A DNA stretch of 64,000 bases from Marinibaculum pumilum (GCF_042646425.1 NZ_JBHRTR010000015.1:62001-126000); one strand, 5' to 3'; shown: positions 24,454 through 33,275, counted from the first letter of the stretch. The notes: generated by a model from the letters alone, not told the origin. Program-made: numbers and translations.

Positions 24454-26133
24454 ATGTCCGACAGCACCGCCATCGCCGATCTCGTCGTCCGCAACGGGCG
24501 CATCTATACGGTCGACCGGGAGCGCCCCTGGGCGGAGGCCATGGCGGTTCTGGGCGGCCGGATCGTCGCGATCGGCGCGGCGGAAGAGGTGGCCCCCCAT
24601 ATCGGCCCGCAGACCCGCATCCTCGACCTTGGCGGCCGGATGGCGATGCCGGGCATCGTCGACGTGCATGCCCATACGCTCCTCGGCGGGCTGGAGGCCG
24701 TCTTCGAGATCCAGTTCGCCAATACCGCCAGGCTGGATGCCATTCTGGAGAAGGTGCGGGCGTCGGCCGAGGCGGCGCCGGAAGGCGGCTGGCTGGTCGG
24801 TTCGCAATGGGGCAGCGACCTGTTCGGCGTCCTGAACACCGCGGAGGCCCTGGCCCAGCTGGATGCGGCGAGCCTGGGCCGGCCGGTCCTGCTGTGGGAC
24901 GACACGCATCACAACAGGTGGGTGAATTCCGCCGCCCTGAAGCTGGCAGGCGTGACGGCCGACACGGCGGATCCCGAACAGGGAAGCTTCGGGCGCGACC
25001 CGCAGAGCGGCGCCTTGACCGGGCTGGTGGTCGAGGCGGCGGTGGCCCAGGTGGAGCGCGCCCTGCTGGACTCCGGCTATTATCACGACGAGAAGGATCG
25101 CACGGCTATGGCCCATGCGATCGCCACCCTCAACGCCTATGGCGTCACCGCGGTGCTCGATGCGGCGGCGATGGCGCCGGTGCTCACCTCCCTGAAGGGT
25201 CTGGACGACCGCGGCCTGCTGACCGCCTGGGTCGGCGGCGCGATGCCGGTGATGGAACCCGCCTTCCTGTTCGGCGCCGCAGGAGAGGAACTGTTCGCGC
25301 AGCGCGAGAGCTTTCGCAGCGCCCATGTCCGGCCCGACTTCGCGAAGGTGTTCCTCGACGGGGTGCCGGGCGCACGCACCGCCGCGTTCCACGAACCCTA
25401 TACCCCGGACCCGGTACAGGGCTGCTGCTTCCGCGGCACCACGCTCGCCAGCGTGCCCGAGCTGGTGCGCTGGATGGGCCGCTGCGAGAAGCTGGGCCTG
25501 GCGGTGAAGATCCACTGCGCCGGCGATGCCGCGGTCACCCAGGCACTCGATGCCATCGATGTCGTGCGCTCGTTCAACGGGCCGACCGACCTGGTCCACC
25601 ACATCGCCCATGCCAGCTATATCGCGCCCGCGGACATCCCCCGCTTCGCCGAGCTCGGGGTCGCCGCCGACCTTTCCCCCTTCATCTGGTATCCGACCGC
25701 CTTCCTGCAGGGGCACAAGCAGACGATGGGCGAGGAGCGCGCGACCCGCTTCTGGCCGAACCGGGACCTGAAGCAGGCCGGCGCCCTGATGGCCGGCGGC
25801 TCCGACTGGCCGGTGATCCCCAATCCGGATCCCTGGAACGGGATGGAGGGGCTGGTGACCCGCCAGAATCCGGCAGGCGACTATCCGGGGGAGTCGCTCT
25901 GGCCGGAGCAGGCGCTGGACATCGAGACGGTGGTCGAGATCTTCACCATCAACGCCGCGAAGGTGATGGGGATGGATCGCACGATCGGCTCCCTGCGGGC
26001 CGGCAAGTCGGCCGACTTCATCGTGCTGGACCGCAACCTGCTGGAAATCCCCGCCGACGAGATCGCCGACATCCGGGTGCTCGAGACCTGGTTCGAGGGC
26101 CGGCAGGTGCATCAGCGGGAGCAGGCGGCATGA
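24454..26133 (+). CDS. amidohydrolase, YtcJ-like (Amidohydro_3)
   Basis: Metal-dependent hydrolase of 559 residues. The metal-binding HxH is in GIVDVHAHTLLGG, further ligand regions are KIHCAGDAAV and HHIAHASYI, and the catalytic aspartate is in AGGSDWPVIP. The C-terminal strand domain contains TINAAKVMGMDRTIGSLRAG and KSADFIVLDRN. YtcJ-like proteins hydrolyse amide or ester-type bonds, but few have known substrates. ATG 24454 lies 53 bases after the second SDR gene. Its stop overlaps the start of a COG0523 GTPase gene (ATGA), which suggests the hydrolase gets its metal from that partner. Confidence 0.9.
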   Translation: MSDSTAIADLVVRNGRIYTVDRERPWAEAMAVLGGRIVAIGAAEEVAPHIGPQTRILDLGGRMAMPGIVDVHAHTLLGGLEAVFEIQFANTARLDAILEKVRASAEAAPEGGWLVGSQWGSDLFGVLNTAEALAQLDAASLGRPVLLWDDTHHNRWVNSAALKLAGVTADTADPEQGSFGRDPQSGALTGLVVEAAVAQVERALLDSGYYHDEKDRTAMAHAIATLNAYGVTAVLDAAAMAPVLTSLKGLDDRGLLTAWVGGAMPVMEPAFLFGAAGEELFAQRESFRSAHVRPDFAKVFLDGVPGARTAAFHEPYTPDPVQGCCFRGTTLASVPELVRWMGRCEKLGLAVKIHCAGDAAVTQALDAIDVVRSFNGPTDLVHHIAHASYIAPADIPRFAELGVAADLSPFIWYPTAFLQGHKQTMGEERATRFWPNRDLKQAGALMAGGSDWPVIPNPDPWNGMEGLVTRQNPAGDYPGESLWPEQALDIETVVEIFTINAAKVMGMDRTIGSLRAGKSADFIVLDRNLLEIPADEIADIRVLETWFEGRQVHQREQAA

Positions 26134-27239
26134 CCGCGGCGCGGATCCCCGTCACGGTCCTGACCGGCTTCCTCGGCTCGGGCAAGACGACGGTGCTGAA
26201 CCGTCTGCTGCGCCAGCCCGCGCTGGACGGCACGGTGGCGATCATCAACGAGTTCGGCGCGGTCGGCCTGGACCACCTGCTGGCGGAGAGCAGCGAGGAG
26301 AGTTTCGCACTGCTCGACAATGGCTGCATCTGCTGCACCGTCCGCGACGATCTTGTCGCCACCCTGAAGGCGGTGCATGCCCGCAGTCGGGACGGGGCGC
26401 TGCCGCCGGTCCGGCGGGTCCTGGTGGAGACCACCGGCCTCGCCGACCCGGTGCCGATCCTGCACACGCTGGCGGTCGAGCCGGCGCTCTCCGCCCTGTT
26501 CGCGATCGACGGGGTCGTCGCCACCGTGGACGCCGTGAACGGCCCGGCGACCCTGGCGGCGCATGCCGAGGCTGCGAAACAGGTGGCGGTGGCGGACCGC
26601 CTGCTGATCACCAAGACCGACCTGGCCGGCACGGCGGCGGTCGCCGCGCTGGAGGCACGGCTGGCGCAGCTCTCGCCGACCGCCGGGCGCCTGCAGGTGC
26701 GTCATGGCGCGGTGGCGGCGGACCAGGTGCTGGGCTGCGGCCTGGAGGCGGCCGGCCAGGGGGCCGGTCTCGCCGGCTGGTTCGAGGCCGCCTCCCTTGC
26801 CGCCGACCGGGCGGCGGCCCAATGCGGCGACCCGGCCTGCGGCCACGACCGTCACGACCACCGTCACCATCATCATGACGCTGGCCCGCATCACGGCATC
26901 AGCGCCCATGCCTTCGTCATCGACGAACCCCTCGAATGGGACGCCTTCGCCCAGTGGCTGGACTATGTCACCGCGCTGAAGGGCGAGGATCTGCTGCGGA
27001 TGAAGGGGCTGCTGCACATGGCCGAGGAGCCGGACCGGCCGCTGGTGGTGCATGCGGTGCAGCATGTGGTGCATCCGCCGGTCCGCCTCGACGCCTGGCC
27101 CGACGCCGAGCGGCGGTCGCGGCTGGTCTTCATCGTGCGTGACATCGACAGGGAAGTGATCGAGCGGACCCTGGCCAGGTTCGCCTCGATCGATACCGGC
27201 CGCATGGCGCGGCCGGCATCGGCATTGCGCGTGGCCTGA
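26130..27239 (+). CDS. CobW/COG0523 family GTPase, putative metallochaperone
   Basis: G3E GTPase of 369 residues. Walker A is GFLGSGKTT (13-21). The metal-binding CICC motif (66-69) sits in LLDNGCICCTVRDDL. Switch segments are NEFGAVGLD and VETTGLADP, and the base-recognition motif is TKTD. A His/Asp-rich loop (CGHDRHDHRHHHHDAGPHHG) precedes the C-terminal CobW domain. Family members deliver metals such as Zn or Co to client enzymes using GTP. The 4-base overlap with the amidohydrolase stop makes that metalloenzyme the obvious client. There are no cobalamin biosynthesis genes nearby, so a CobW role in B12 synthesis is unlikely. Confidence 0.9.
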   Translation: MTAARIPVTVLTGFLGSGKTTVLNRLLRQPALDGTVAIINEFGAVGLDHLLAESSEESFALLDNGCICCTVRDDLVATLKAVHARSRDGALPPVRRVLVETTGLADPVPILHTLAVEPALSALFAIDGVVATVDAVNGPATLAAHAEAAKQVAVADRLLITKTDLAGTAAVAALEARLAQLSPTAGRLQVRHGAVAADQVLGCGLEAAGQGAGLAGWFEAASLAADRAAAQCGDPACGHDRHDHRHHHHDAGPHHGISAHAFVIDEPLEWDAFAQWLDYVTALKGEDLLRMKGLLHMAEEPDRPLVVHAVQHVVHPPVRLDAWPDAERRSRLVFIVRDIDREVIERTLARFASIDTGRMARPASALRVA

Positions 27240-27269
27240 CGCTCGACAACCAGAACCGGAGGACCGGAC

Positions 27270-28466
27270 ATGGACTGGAAACCGAAACTGACCGCCCTGA
27301 CGATCGCCGGCCTTGCCGGCCTGGGCCTGGCCGCCGCGGGCGGCGGGCCGGCCGTCGCGGCGGGCCCGACCTGCGAGGACGGCACCATCGCCGTCGGCGC
27401 CGTCTCCACGATCACCGGCCCGGCCGACTTCTCCGAAGTGCCGAAGGCGGCGAAGGTGGTGTTCGACGACGTCAACGCCAAGGGCGGCATCAACGGCTGC
27501 AAGATCGACTACACCATCGCCGACGACAAGGCGGATCCCGGCGTCGCCGCACAGGCCGCCCGCGACCTGATCGACAACAAGGAGGTCGTCGCGCTGGTCG
27601 GCTCGGCGAGCCTGCTGGACTGCGCGGTCAACAGCACGACCTACAAGCGCAAGGACGTGCTCTCCATCCAGGGACTGGGTGTCGACGCGGCCTGCTTCAA
27701 CTCGCCGACGATCGCACCGGTCAATGTCGGCCCCTATACCCTGTCGACCGCGATGGGCTATTTCGCCGACCGCGAGCTGCAGGCCAGGAAGCTCTGCGCC
27801 TTCTTCATCATCATCGGCGGCACGCAGGAGGCCTATAAGGGCGCGATCGCGAACTACGAGAAGCTGACCGGCCAGAAGGCCCATCTGGTCGACCTGACCC
27901 TGCCGTTCCAGGGCGACCTGACGCCCTATGTCATCCGCGCCCGCGACGAGGGCTGCGACGCCGTGCTCACCAACCAGATCGAGCCCCAGGTGGTGCAGAT
28001 GGTGAAGACCATCGACGCCCAGAAGATCGAGGGCATCGACTGGCTGTTCCTGTCGCCGGGCTACACGGTGGAGGTCGCCAAGGCGCTCGCCGACACCAGG
28101 CAGCCGATCTATGTCGGCACCGAGTGGGAGCCCTTCACCGAGACCGCTTCGGCGGCCAACAAGGACTGGATCGCGACGATGGAGGCGGCGGGCCGGCCGC
28201 TCACCGCCTTCTCGCAGGGCGGCTACCTGTCGGCCAACGTCTTCCTGGACGTGATCCGGGGGATCGACGGCCCGGTGACCCGCGACAGCGTCAACGAAGC
28301 GCTGCTGTCGATGCAGCCGAAGACCTACGACCTGATCGGCAGCCCCTATGTCTTCGGCGAGGCGGATGCCCATGCGCCGATGCAGGCGACCAAGGTGATG
28401 AAGCTGGAGAACGGCGCCTGGACGGTGGTGACGCCGGACTGGGTCGTCCTGCCCGCCGCCGAATAG
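27270..28466 (+). CDS. Liv-type ABC transporter substrate-binding protein
   Basis: Periplasmic binding protein of 398 residues. It has a signal peptide (MDWKPKLTALTIAGLAGLGL, cleavage probably near AVAAGPTCEDG) and the receptor-family fold beginning IAVGAVSTITGPADFSEVPK. Several cysteines (PTCEDG, NGCKID, LLDCAVN, DAACFN, RKLCAFF, DEGCDA) could form periplasmic disulfides, an unusual number for the group. It is 31 bases after the COG0523 gene and followed by permease and ATPase genes, so it supplies the ligand to the 28526-31849 transporter. Confidence 0.9.
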   Translation: MDWKPKLTALTIAGLAGLGLAAAGGGPAVAAGPTCEDGTIAVGAVSTITGPADFSEVPKAAKVVFDDVNAKGGINGCKIDYTIADDKADPGVAAQAARDLIDNKEVVALVGSASLLDCAVNSTTYKRKDVLSIQGLGVDAACFNSPTIAPVNVGPYTLSTAMGYFADRELQARKLCAFFIIIGGTQEAYKGAIANYEKLTGQKAHLVDLTLPFQGDLTPYVIRARDEGCDAVLTNQIEPQVVQMVKTIDAQKIEGIDWLFLSPGYTVEVAKALADTRQPIYVGTEWEPFTETASAANKDWIATMEAAGRPLTAFSQGGYLSANVFLDVIRGIDGPVTRDSVNEALLSMQPKTYDLIGSPYVFGEADAHAPMQATKVMKLENGAWTVVTPDWVVLPAAE

Positions 28467-28525
28467 GATCGGCCCAGGCCGGGGGCGGCGTCCCGCGCCG
28501 CCCCCGCTTCCCGAAGGGGGTGCCC

Positions 28526-29395
28526 ATGGAGACCCTGCTGACATCGGCGGTGGCCGGCCTTGCCGCGGCCGGTGCCTATGCGATCCTCGGCGTCTGCGCC
28601 GTCTTCACCTGCCGGCTGGTCGCGGTGGTGAACTTCACCGGCGCGGCGATCGGTGCCGCGGGCACCTTCCTGCTGATCGTGCTGACGGAAAACGGCGTCC
28701 CGCTCTGGCCGGCGGTGCTGATCGGCATCGCCGGCGGCACCCTGGTCGGCGTGCTGCTGGGCCTGATCCTCACCTTCCTGTTCGCCGGCGCGGGCGCATC
28801 GACCAAGGCGGCGGTCACGGTCGCGCTGCTGGTCGGCCTGATCGCCATCGGCCTGCGGCTCACCGGCGGGCAGCATCCGCGGGTCATGCCCGACCTGTTC
28901 CCCGGCTCCGCCTTCCGGCTGGCGGGGGTGGAGGTGACGGTCGCGGCGGTGCTGACGATCGGCCTCGCCCTGCTGTTCACGGTGCTGGCGGACCGCTTCC
29001 TGAACGGCACCCGGATGGGCCTGCACCTGCGGGCCCTGTCGGAACGCCCGATGGCGGCGGAGCTTCTGGGAGTGAAGGTGAAGCTGCTGTCGATCCTGGT
29101 CTGGGGCGCGACCGGCGCCTTCACCACCTTCGCCCTGATGATCATCGCGCCGCAGCGCTCGCCCAATTTCATGTCGCTGAGCATGCTGGTGGTGCCGGCC
29201 CTGGCGGCGGCCCTGGTCGGCCTGTTCCGGTCGTTCTGGATCGCGCTTGCCGGCGGCATCCTGCTCGGCGTGGTCGAGGGGCTGGTCAGCGGCATCGACG
29301 CGGTCAGCCAGTATCGCGGCGCGATCCCGTTCCTGGTGATCCTGGCCGTCCTGCTCTGGTCGCAGCGAAAGGCGCGGTGGGATGAAGCGCGCTAG
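28526..29395 (+). CDS. Liv-type ABC transporter permease (LivH-like)
   Basis: Membrane permease of 289 residues with about eight hydrophobic helices. The opening METLLTSAVAGLAAAGAYAI is followed by LVAVVNFTGAAIGAAGTFLL, as in LivH proteins, and the coupling-helix region is LRALSERPMAAELLGVKV. Start ATG 28526 is preceded by GAAGGGGG with 5 bases spacing. The last 14 bases overlap the next gene. It pairs with the permease half of the fused protein downstream to form the translocation pore. Confidence 0.9.
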   Translation: METLLTSAVAGLAAAGAYAILGVCAVFTCRLVAVVNFTGAAIGAAGTFLLIVLTENGVPLWPAVLIGIAGGTLVGVLLGLILTFLFAGAGASTKAAVTVALLVGLIAIGLRLTGGQHPRVMPDLFPGSAFRLAGVEVTVAAVLTIGLALLFTVLADRFLNGTRMGLHLRALSERPMAAELLGVKVKLLSILVWGATGAFTTFALMIIAPQRSPNFMSLSMLVVPALAAALVGLFRSFWIALAGGILLGVVEGLVSGIDAVSQYRGAIPFLVILAVLLWSQRKARWDEAR

Positions 29396-31148
29396 CCGCC
29401 GTGCCGCGCTGACGATCCTGGCCGCCTGCGCCCTCGGCGGCGGGGCGGCGGTCGGCCTGCTGCCATCCTACTGGCTGTTCCTGGCCACCGGGGTCCTGAT
29501 CACTGCGGTCGCGCTGCTCAGCCTCGGGCTGGTGGCGGGCCGCACCGGCATGATCGCGCTCTGCCAGATGTCCTTCGCCGGGGTCGGGGCCTGGACGGTC
29601 GGCTACATGAACATCTGGCAGGTGCCGGGCGGGCTGCTGCTGTGGATCCTGATCGGCGGCCTGGCGGCGGTTCCCCTGGGCATCGCCATCGGCCTGCCGG
29701 CCCTCAGGCTGCGCGGCATCAACCTGGCGATCGTGACCCTGTCCTTCGCCGCCGCCTTCGACACGGTGCTGGCGACGATCACCTTTCCCGGACAGACCAG
29801 TTTCCAGTCGGTGCCGCGGCCGGCGCTGATCGACAGCGACCCGGGCTATTTCCTGTTCGTCCTGGCGGCCTATGCGCTGGTGGCCGTCGGACTCGCCTTC
29901 CTGACCCGCACCCGGCTGGGCGCCGCCTGGCTCGCGATCCGGCACTCCGAACGCGCGGCGGCCGCGCACGGCGTCTCGGTGCCGATGGCGAAACTGTCGG
30001 CGTTCGGCATCTCCGCCTTCATCGCAGGCATTTCCGGCGGCCTGCTCGCCGGCTTCCTCGGCACCCTGGTGTCGGAGAACTTCTCGCTGATGCAGTCCCT
30101 GGTGCTCTATGCGGTGGCCACGATGGCCGGCGCGCATCTGGCCGAAGGGGCAATCATCGGCGGCATCCTGATCACCCTGTTCCCGGAACTGCTGCGGCGG
30201 CTGGATCTCGCCCAGGACATCGGCAACGTGATCTTCGCGATCGGCGCCGTGCAGGCCCTGGCGGCGGGGGAGGCGATCGCGGAGAGCCTGCGCCGCCTGG
30301 GACGCCGGCTCCGCGGCGGCGCTTCGGCGGCCCCTGCGGCCGCTGCGGCGGTGCGCGACGGCGGCCTGCCGGCATCGCCTGCCGGGCCGCGTCCGCCGCC
30401 GGACGGCGCCGGTCCGCCGGTGCTGGCGATCCGCGGCCTGTCGGTGCGCTATGGCGCCGTGGTTGCGCTGGACGGCGTGGACCTGTCGGTCCCGCAGGCG
30501 GCCGTTGTCGGCCTGATCGGTCCCAATGGCGCCGGCAAGTCCACGTTCATCGACGCGGTGACCGGCTTCCTGGAGACCTATGAAGGCGAGGTGGCCCTGG
30601 AGAACCGTCCGCTGGAAGGGGTGGCGGCGCACCGCCGGGCGCAGCGCGGCGTGCGGCGCAGCTGGCAGACCACCCGCATCGCGCCGGAACTGACGGTCGG
30701 CGACTATCTGACCCTGGCCGCCGGCGGCCTGGACGAGGCCGAACGCGACAGGATCCTCGCCTGGCTCGACTGCCCGGCGGCAGAGATGCCGGTCGCCCAG
30801 GTCGATGCCGGCACACGGCGCCTGCTCGACGTGGCCGGTGTCGTGGCGGCGCGCCCGGCGGTGGCCCTGCTGGACGAGCCCGCCGCGGGACAGTCCTACG
30901 ACCAGACCCTGCGGCTTGCCGCGCGGATCGCGGAGATCCCGGCGCTGTTCGGCAGCTCGGTGCTGCTGGTCGAGCATGACATGGACCTGGTCCGCGCCGC
31001 CTGCGCGCAGGTGACGGTGCTGGATTTCGGCAGGGTCATCGCCGCCGGCCCCCCGGCCGAGGTGCTGGAGGATCCCGCGGTGAAGACGGCCTATCTGGGT
31101 GTCGCGGAGCCGGCCGGCGGGCATGCGGCGGCGGAGGCCGCGTCGTGA
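29382..31148 (+). CDS. fused Liv-type permease and ATP-binding protein (LivM-LivG)
   Basis: Single frame of 588 residues. Residues about 1-310 are a LivM-like permease with about nine membrane helices, including GRTGMIALCQMSFAGVGAW and the coupling loop AIRHSERAAAAHGVSV. An Ala/Pro-rich linker (about 312-345) joins it to a LivG-like ATPase with Walker A GPNGAGKST, a Q-loop region, Walker B VALLDEP and the H-loop VEHDMDLV. The signature region reads VDAGTRRLLDVAGVVAARP, which departs from the usual LSGG(Q/E) motif. LivF, encoded next, supplies a standard signature, so the heterodimer may be asymmetric. Confidence 0.9.
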   Translation: MKRASRRAALTILAACALGGGAAVGLLPSYWLFLATGVLITAVALLSLGLVAGRTGMIALCQMSFAGVGAWTVGYMNIWQVPGGLLLWILIGGLAAVPLGIAIGLPALRLRGINLAIVTLSFAAAFDTVLATITFPGQTSFQSVPRPALIDSDPGYFLFVLAAYALVAVGLAFLTRTRLGAAWLAIRHSERAAAAHGVSVPMAKLSAFGISAFIAGISGGLLAGFLGTLVSENFSLMQSLVLYAVATMAGAHLAEGAIIGGILITLFPELLRRLDLAQDIGNVIFAIGAVQALAAGEAIAESLRRLGRRLRGGASAAPAAAAAVRDGGLPASPAGPRPPPDGAGPPVLAIRGLSVRYGAVVALDGVDLSVPQAAVVGLIGPNGAGKSTFIDAVTGFLETYEGEVALENRPLEGVAAHRRAQRGVRRSWQTTRIAPELTVGDYLTLAAGGLDEAERDRILAWLDCPAAEMPVAQVDAGTRRLLDVAGVVAARPAVALLDEPAAGQSYDQTLRLAARIAEIPALFGSSVLLVEHDMDLVRAACAQVTVLDFGRVIAAGPPAEVLEDPAVKTAYLGVAEPAGGHAAAEAAS

Positions 31149-31849
31149 GCAGTTTCGAGGTGCGCGGGGTCCGCGTGAACCGGGCCGAGCTGGCGATCGT
31201 CCGGCAGGTCGACCTGGCGGTGGAGAGCGGCCGGGTGAGCGTGCTGCTGGGTGCCAACGGAGCCGGCAAGACGACTCTTCTTGAGGGACTGTCCGGCGTG
31301 ATCCCGCTGGCCGGCGGCACCGTCGCGTTGGACGGCATGGCGCTGCACAACATCTCTGCGGGGCGTCGTGCCCGCGCCGGCCTTGCCCATGTCGAGCAGG
31401 GACGCACTGTCTTCCGCCAGCTGACCGCGGAGGAGAACCTTCAGGTCGGCCGTCACCCGGATGCCCGCCTGGAGGAGGCCTATGACCTGTTTCCGGAGCT
31501 TTCGGCCCGCCGGTCGGTGCGGGCCGGACTGCTGTCGGGCGGCGAGCAGCAGATGCTGGTGATCGCGCGGGCCCTGCTTGGCCGGCCGAAGGTGATCCTG
31601 ATCGACGAGATGTCGGCCGGCCTGGCGCCGGTCGTGGTCGGCCGGCTCATGCAGGCGGTGCGGCGGCTGGCCGACGACGGCCTTGCCGTGGTGCTCGTCG
31701 AGCAGTTCGCCGCCCTTGCCCTGGCGATCGGCGATCGCGCCTATGTCATGCGCCGCGGCGAGATGGTCTATGACGGCGGCTGCGATGTGCTGCGGCAATC
31801 GCCGGACGACCTGCACCGCCTCTACCTGGGCGAGGCGCCGCCGGCCTGA
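31145..31849 (+). CDS. Liv-type ABC transporter ATP-binding protein (LivF-like)
   Basis: ABC ATPase of 234 residues: Walker A GANGAGKTT, the LivF-typical AHVEQGRTVFRQLTAEENL, signature LLSGGEQQMLVIARALL, Walker B VILIDEMSAGL, and the H-loop region in VVLVEQFAALALA, where the expected histidine is glutamine, as is common in LivF proteins. GTG 31145 overlaps the stop of the fused permease-ATPase gene (GTGA), so the components are made together. It is the last gene of the long rightward unit that starts with tctC. Confidence 0.92.
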   Translation: MSSFEVRGVRVNRAELAIVRQVDLAVESGRVSVLLGANGAGKTTLLEGLSGVIPLAGGTVALDGMALHNISAGRRARAGLAHVEQGRTVFRQLTAEENLQVGRHPDARLEEAYDLFPELSARRSVRAGLLSGGEQQMLVIARALLGRPKVILIDEMSAGLAPVVVGRLMQAVRRLADDGLAVVLVEQFAALALAIGDRAYVMRRGEMVYDGGCDVLRQSPDDLHRLYLGEAPPA

Positions 31850-31858
31850 ACGCCGCCT

Positions 31859-32464
31859 TCAGCGGAGCAGCAGGTGGACCGCGTCGCGGGCGATCTTGCG
31901 CAACTGCCGGCGGGAGGTGCCGGCGCGGGCGCGCACCGCCAGGCTGTGCTGGACGGCACCGATCAGGGCGGCCAGGGCGGCCGGGTCCGCGTCGGCCGGC
32001 AGTTCGCCCGAATCCCTTGCGCTGCGCAGCCGGGTCTCGAGCGCGCGGTCGATCCGCGCCAGCACCGCGGCCAGGGCCTCGCGGATGGCGGGGGTGGCGG
32101 CGGCCTCCGCGGTGGCGGTGCAGACCACCAGGCAGCCCTGCGCCGCGTCGCCATCGGCGGTGTAGTGGTCGATGGCACCGTTCAGATAGCCCTCGATCGC
32201 CTTCGCCACCGGCCGGTCCGTTCCCATCCCAGCGGTCAACGCCGCATCCAGCTGCGCGGCATAGTGCGCCAGCGCCTTCAGGTACAGCGCCTCCTTGTCG
32301 CCGAAGGCGGCATAGAGGCTGGGCCGGTTCATGCCCGTCGCCTCGCTCAGCCTGTCCAGGGAAGTGCCGGAAAAGCCGGCGGCCAGGAAGGCGCCGACCG
32401 CGGCCTCCATCGCGCGGGCAGGGTCGTAGCGGCGGGGTCGGCCCCGTGGTCGCGGTTCATTCAT
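31859..32464 (-). CDS. TetR/AcrR family transcriptional regulator
   Basis: Regulator of 201 residues. The N-terminal basic tail RPRGRPRRYDP precedes a TetR helix-turn-helix (GTSLDRLSEATGMNRPSLYAAFGDKEALYLKAL region). The C-terminal half is an all-helical ligand pocket with CLVVCTATAEAAA. It converges with livF and is divergent from the HD-domain gene at 32562. The intergenic dyads at 32488-32518 are likely operators, so it probably represses itself and the HD-domain gene. Confidence 0.9.
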   Translation of the reverse strand: MNEPRPRGRPRRYDPARAMEAAVGAFLAAGFSGTSLDRLSEATGMNRPSLYAAFGDKEALYLKALAHYAAQLDAALTAGMGTDRPVAKAIEGYLNGAIDHYTADGDAAQGCLVVCTATAEAAATPAIREALAAVLARIDRALETRLRSARDSGELPADADPAALAALIGAVQHSLAVRARAGTSRRQLRKIARDAVHLLLR

Positions 32465-32487
32465 TTTTGACTAATTCGCATAAAAAA

Positions 32488-32518
32488 GGTGCACCGATCT
32501 ATTATATGCGGAATAATA
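32488..32518. promoter_or_regulatory. candidate TetR operator and divergent promoter region
   Basis: The 97 bases between tetR and the HD-domain gene are AT-rich. Two dyads are visible: the 8-bp palindrome GGTGCACC (32488-32495), and TATTAT-ATGCGGA-ATAATA (32500-32518) with 6-bp arms. A second, wider pair TTCGCATA...TATGCGGAA flanks both. The -10-like AT-rich stretches for both genes overlap these sites, so binding would block transcription in both directions. Confidence 0.5.
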
Positions 32519-32561
32519 CAAAAATTGGGAAGCGCCGGGCCAGGCCGGGGAGGGCAGAGGC

Positions 32562-33239
32562 ATGCACGACCAGTATTCGGACGGGACGATGGCGTTGCCG
32601 GGCATGGCGCCGCCCGATACGGCGACCTGCCGGGCCGCGATGGCGCTGGCACGCCGGCTCTCTGCGCCATTCCTGTTCAACCATGTGATGCGGTCATGGG
32701 CGTTCGCCGCTTATGCCGGCCGCCTGCGCGGCCAGACCCACGATCCGGAGATCCTGTTTCTGGCGACGGTCCTGCACGACCTGGGGCTGACCGAAGCCGC
32801 GCCCGGCCATGTCCGCTTCGAGGTGGAGGGGGCGGATGCGGCGCGCGACTTCCTGGCCGGGCAGGGGGTTGCGGCTGCTGTCTGCGATCGGGTCTGGGAT
32901 GCCATCGCGCTGCACACCACGCCGGATATCGCGCCGCGGATGGGGCCGGAGGCGGCGCTTTGCCAGCTGGGTACCGCGGTCGATGTCGGCGTGGTGCCGC
33001 TAGAGGCGCTGACGGCCGGCGATGCCGGATCGGAAGGGCTGGTGGCGGAACTGCTGGCGGCCTATCCGCGGCTGGGCTTCAAGGCGGCGCTCCTGCAGGC
33101 GCTGGCGGCGGTCGCGGCCCGCAACCCGGGGGCGGCGCAGGCCTCGCCGCCGATGGCCGATGCGGCGGAACGGCATCTGCCCGGCTTCCGGCGGGTACAT
33201 TTCTGCGACATCGTCGACGGTGCCCGATTTGCAGAATAG
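32562..33239 (+). CDS. HD domain hydrolase, cyanamide hydratase-like
   Basis: Protein of 225 residues with an HD metal-binding domain. The pattern FNHVMRSWAFAAYAG carries the first histidine, ATVLHDLGLTE the HD pair, and DAIALHTTPDIA a further histidine. TAVDVGV supplies the distal aspartate. The arrangement closely follows cyanamide hydratase-like HD proteins, which use two metals to act on small nitriles/amides; other members are phosphohydrolases. ATG 32562 follows a GGGGAGGGCAGAGG purine stretch. It is divergent from tetR and stands alone. Confidence 0.8.
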   Translation: MHDQYSDGTMALPGMAPPDTATCRAAMALARRLSAPFLFNHVMRSWAFAAYAGRLRGQTHDPEILFLATVLHDLGLTEAAPGHVRFEVEGADAARDFLAGQGVAAAVCDRVWDAIALHTTPDIAPRMGPEAALCQLGTAVDVGVVPLEALTAGDAGSEGLVAELLAAYPRLGFKAALLQALAAVAARNPGAAQASPPMADAAERHLPGFRRVHFCDIVDGARFAE

Positions 33240-33275
33240 AGCCGAGGCTGCCGGGGCCATCCGGCAGCCCGGCCT

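Noticed and set aside
26130..27239. Assignment of the GTPase as cobW of cobalamin synthesis
   Set aside because: No cob genes nearby; coupling is to an amidohydrolase, so only the COG0523 family is claimed.
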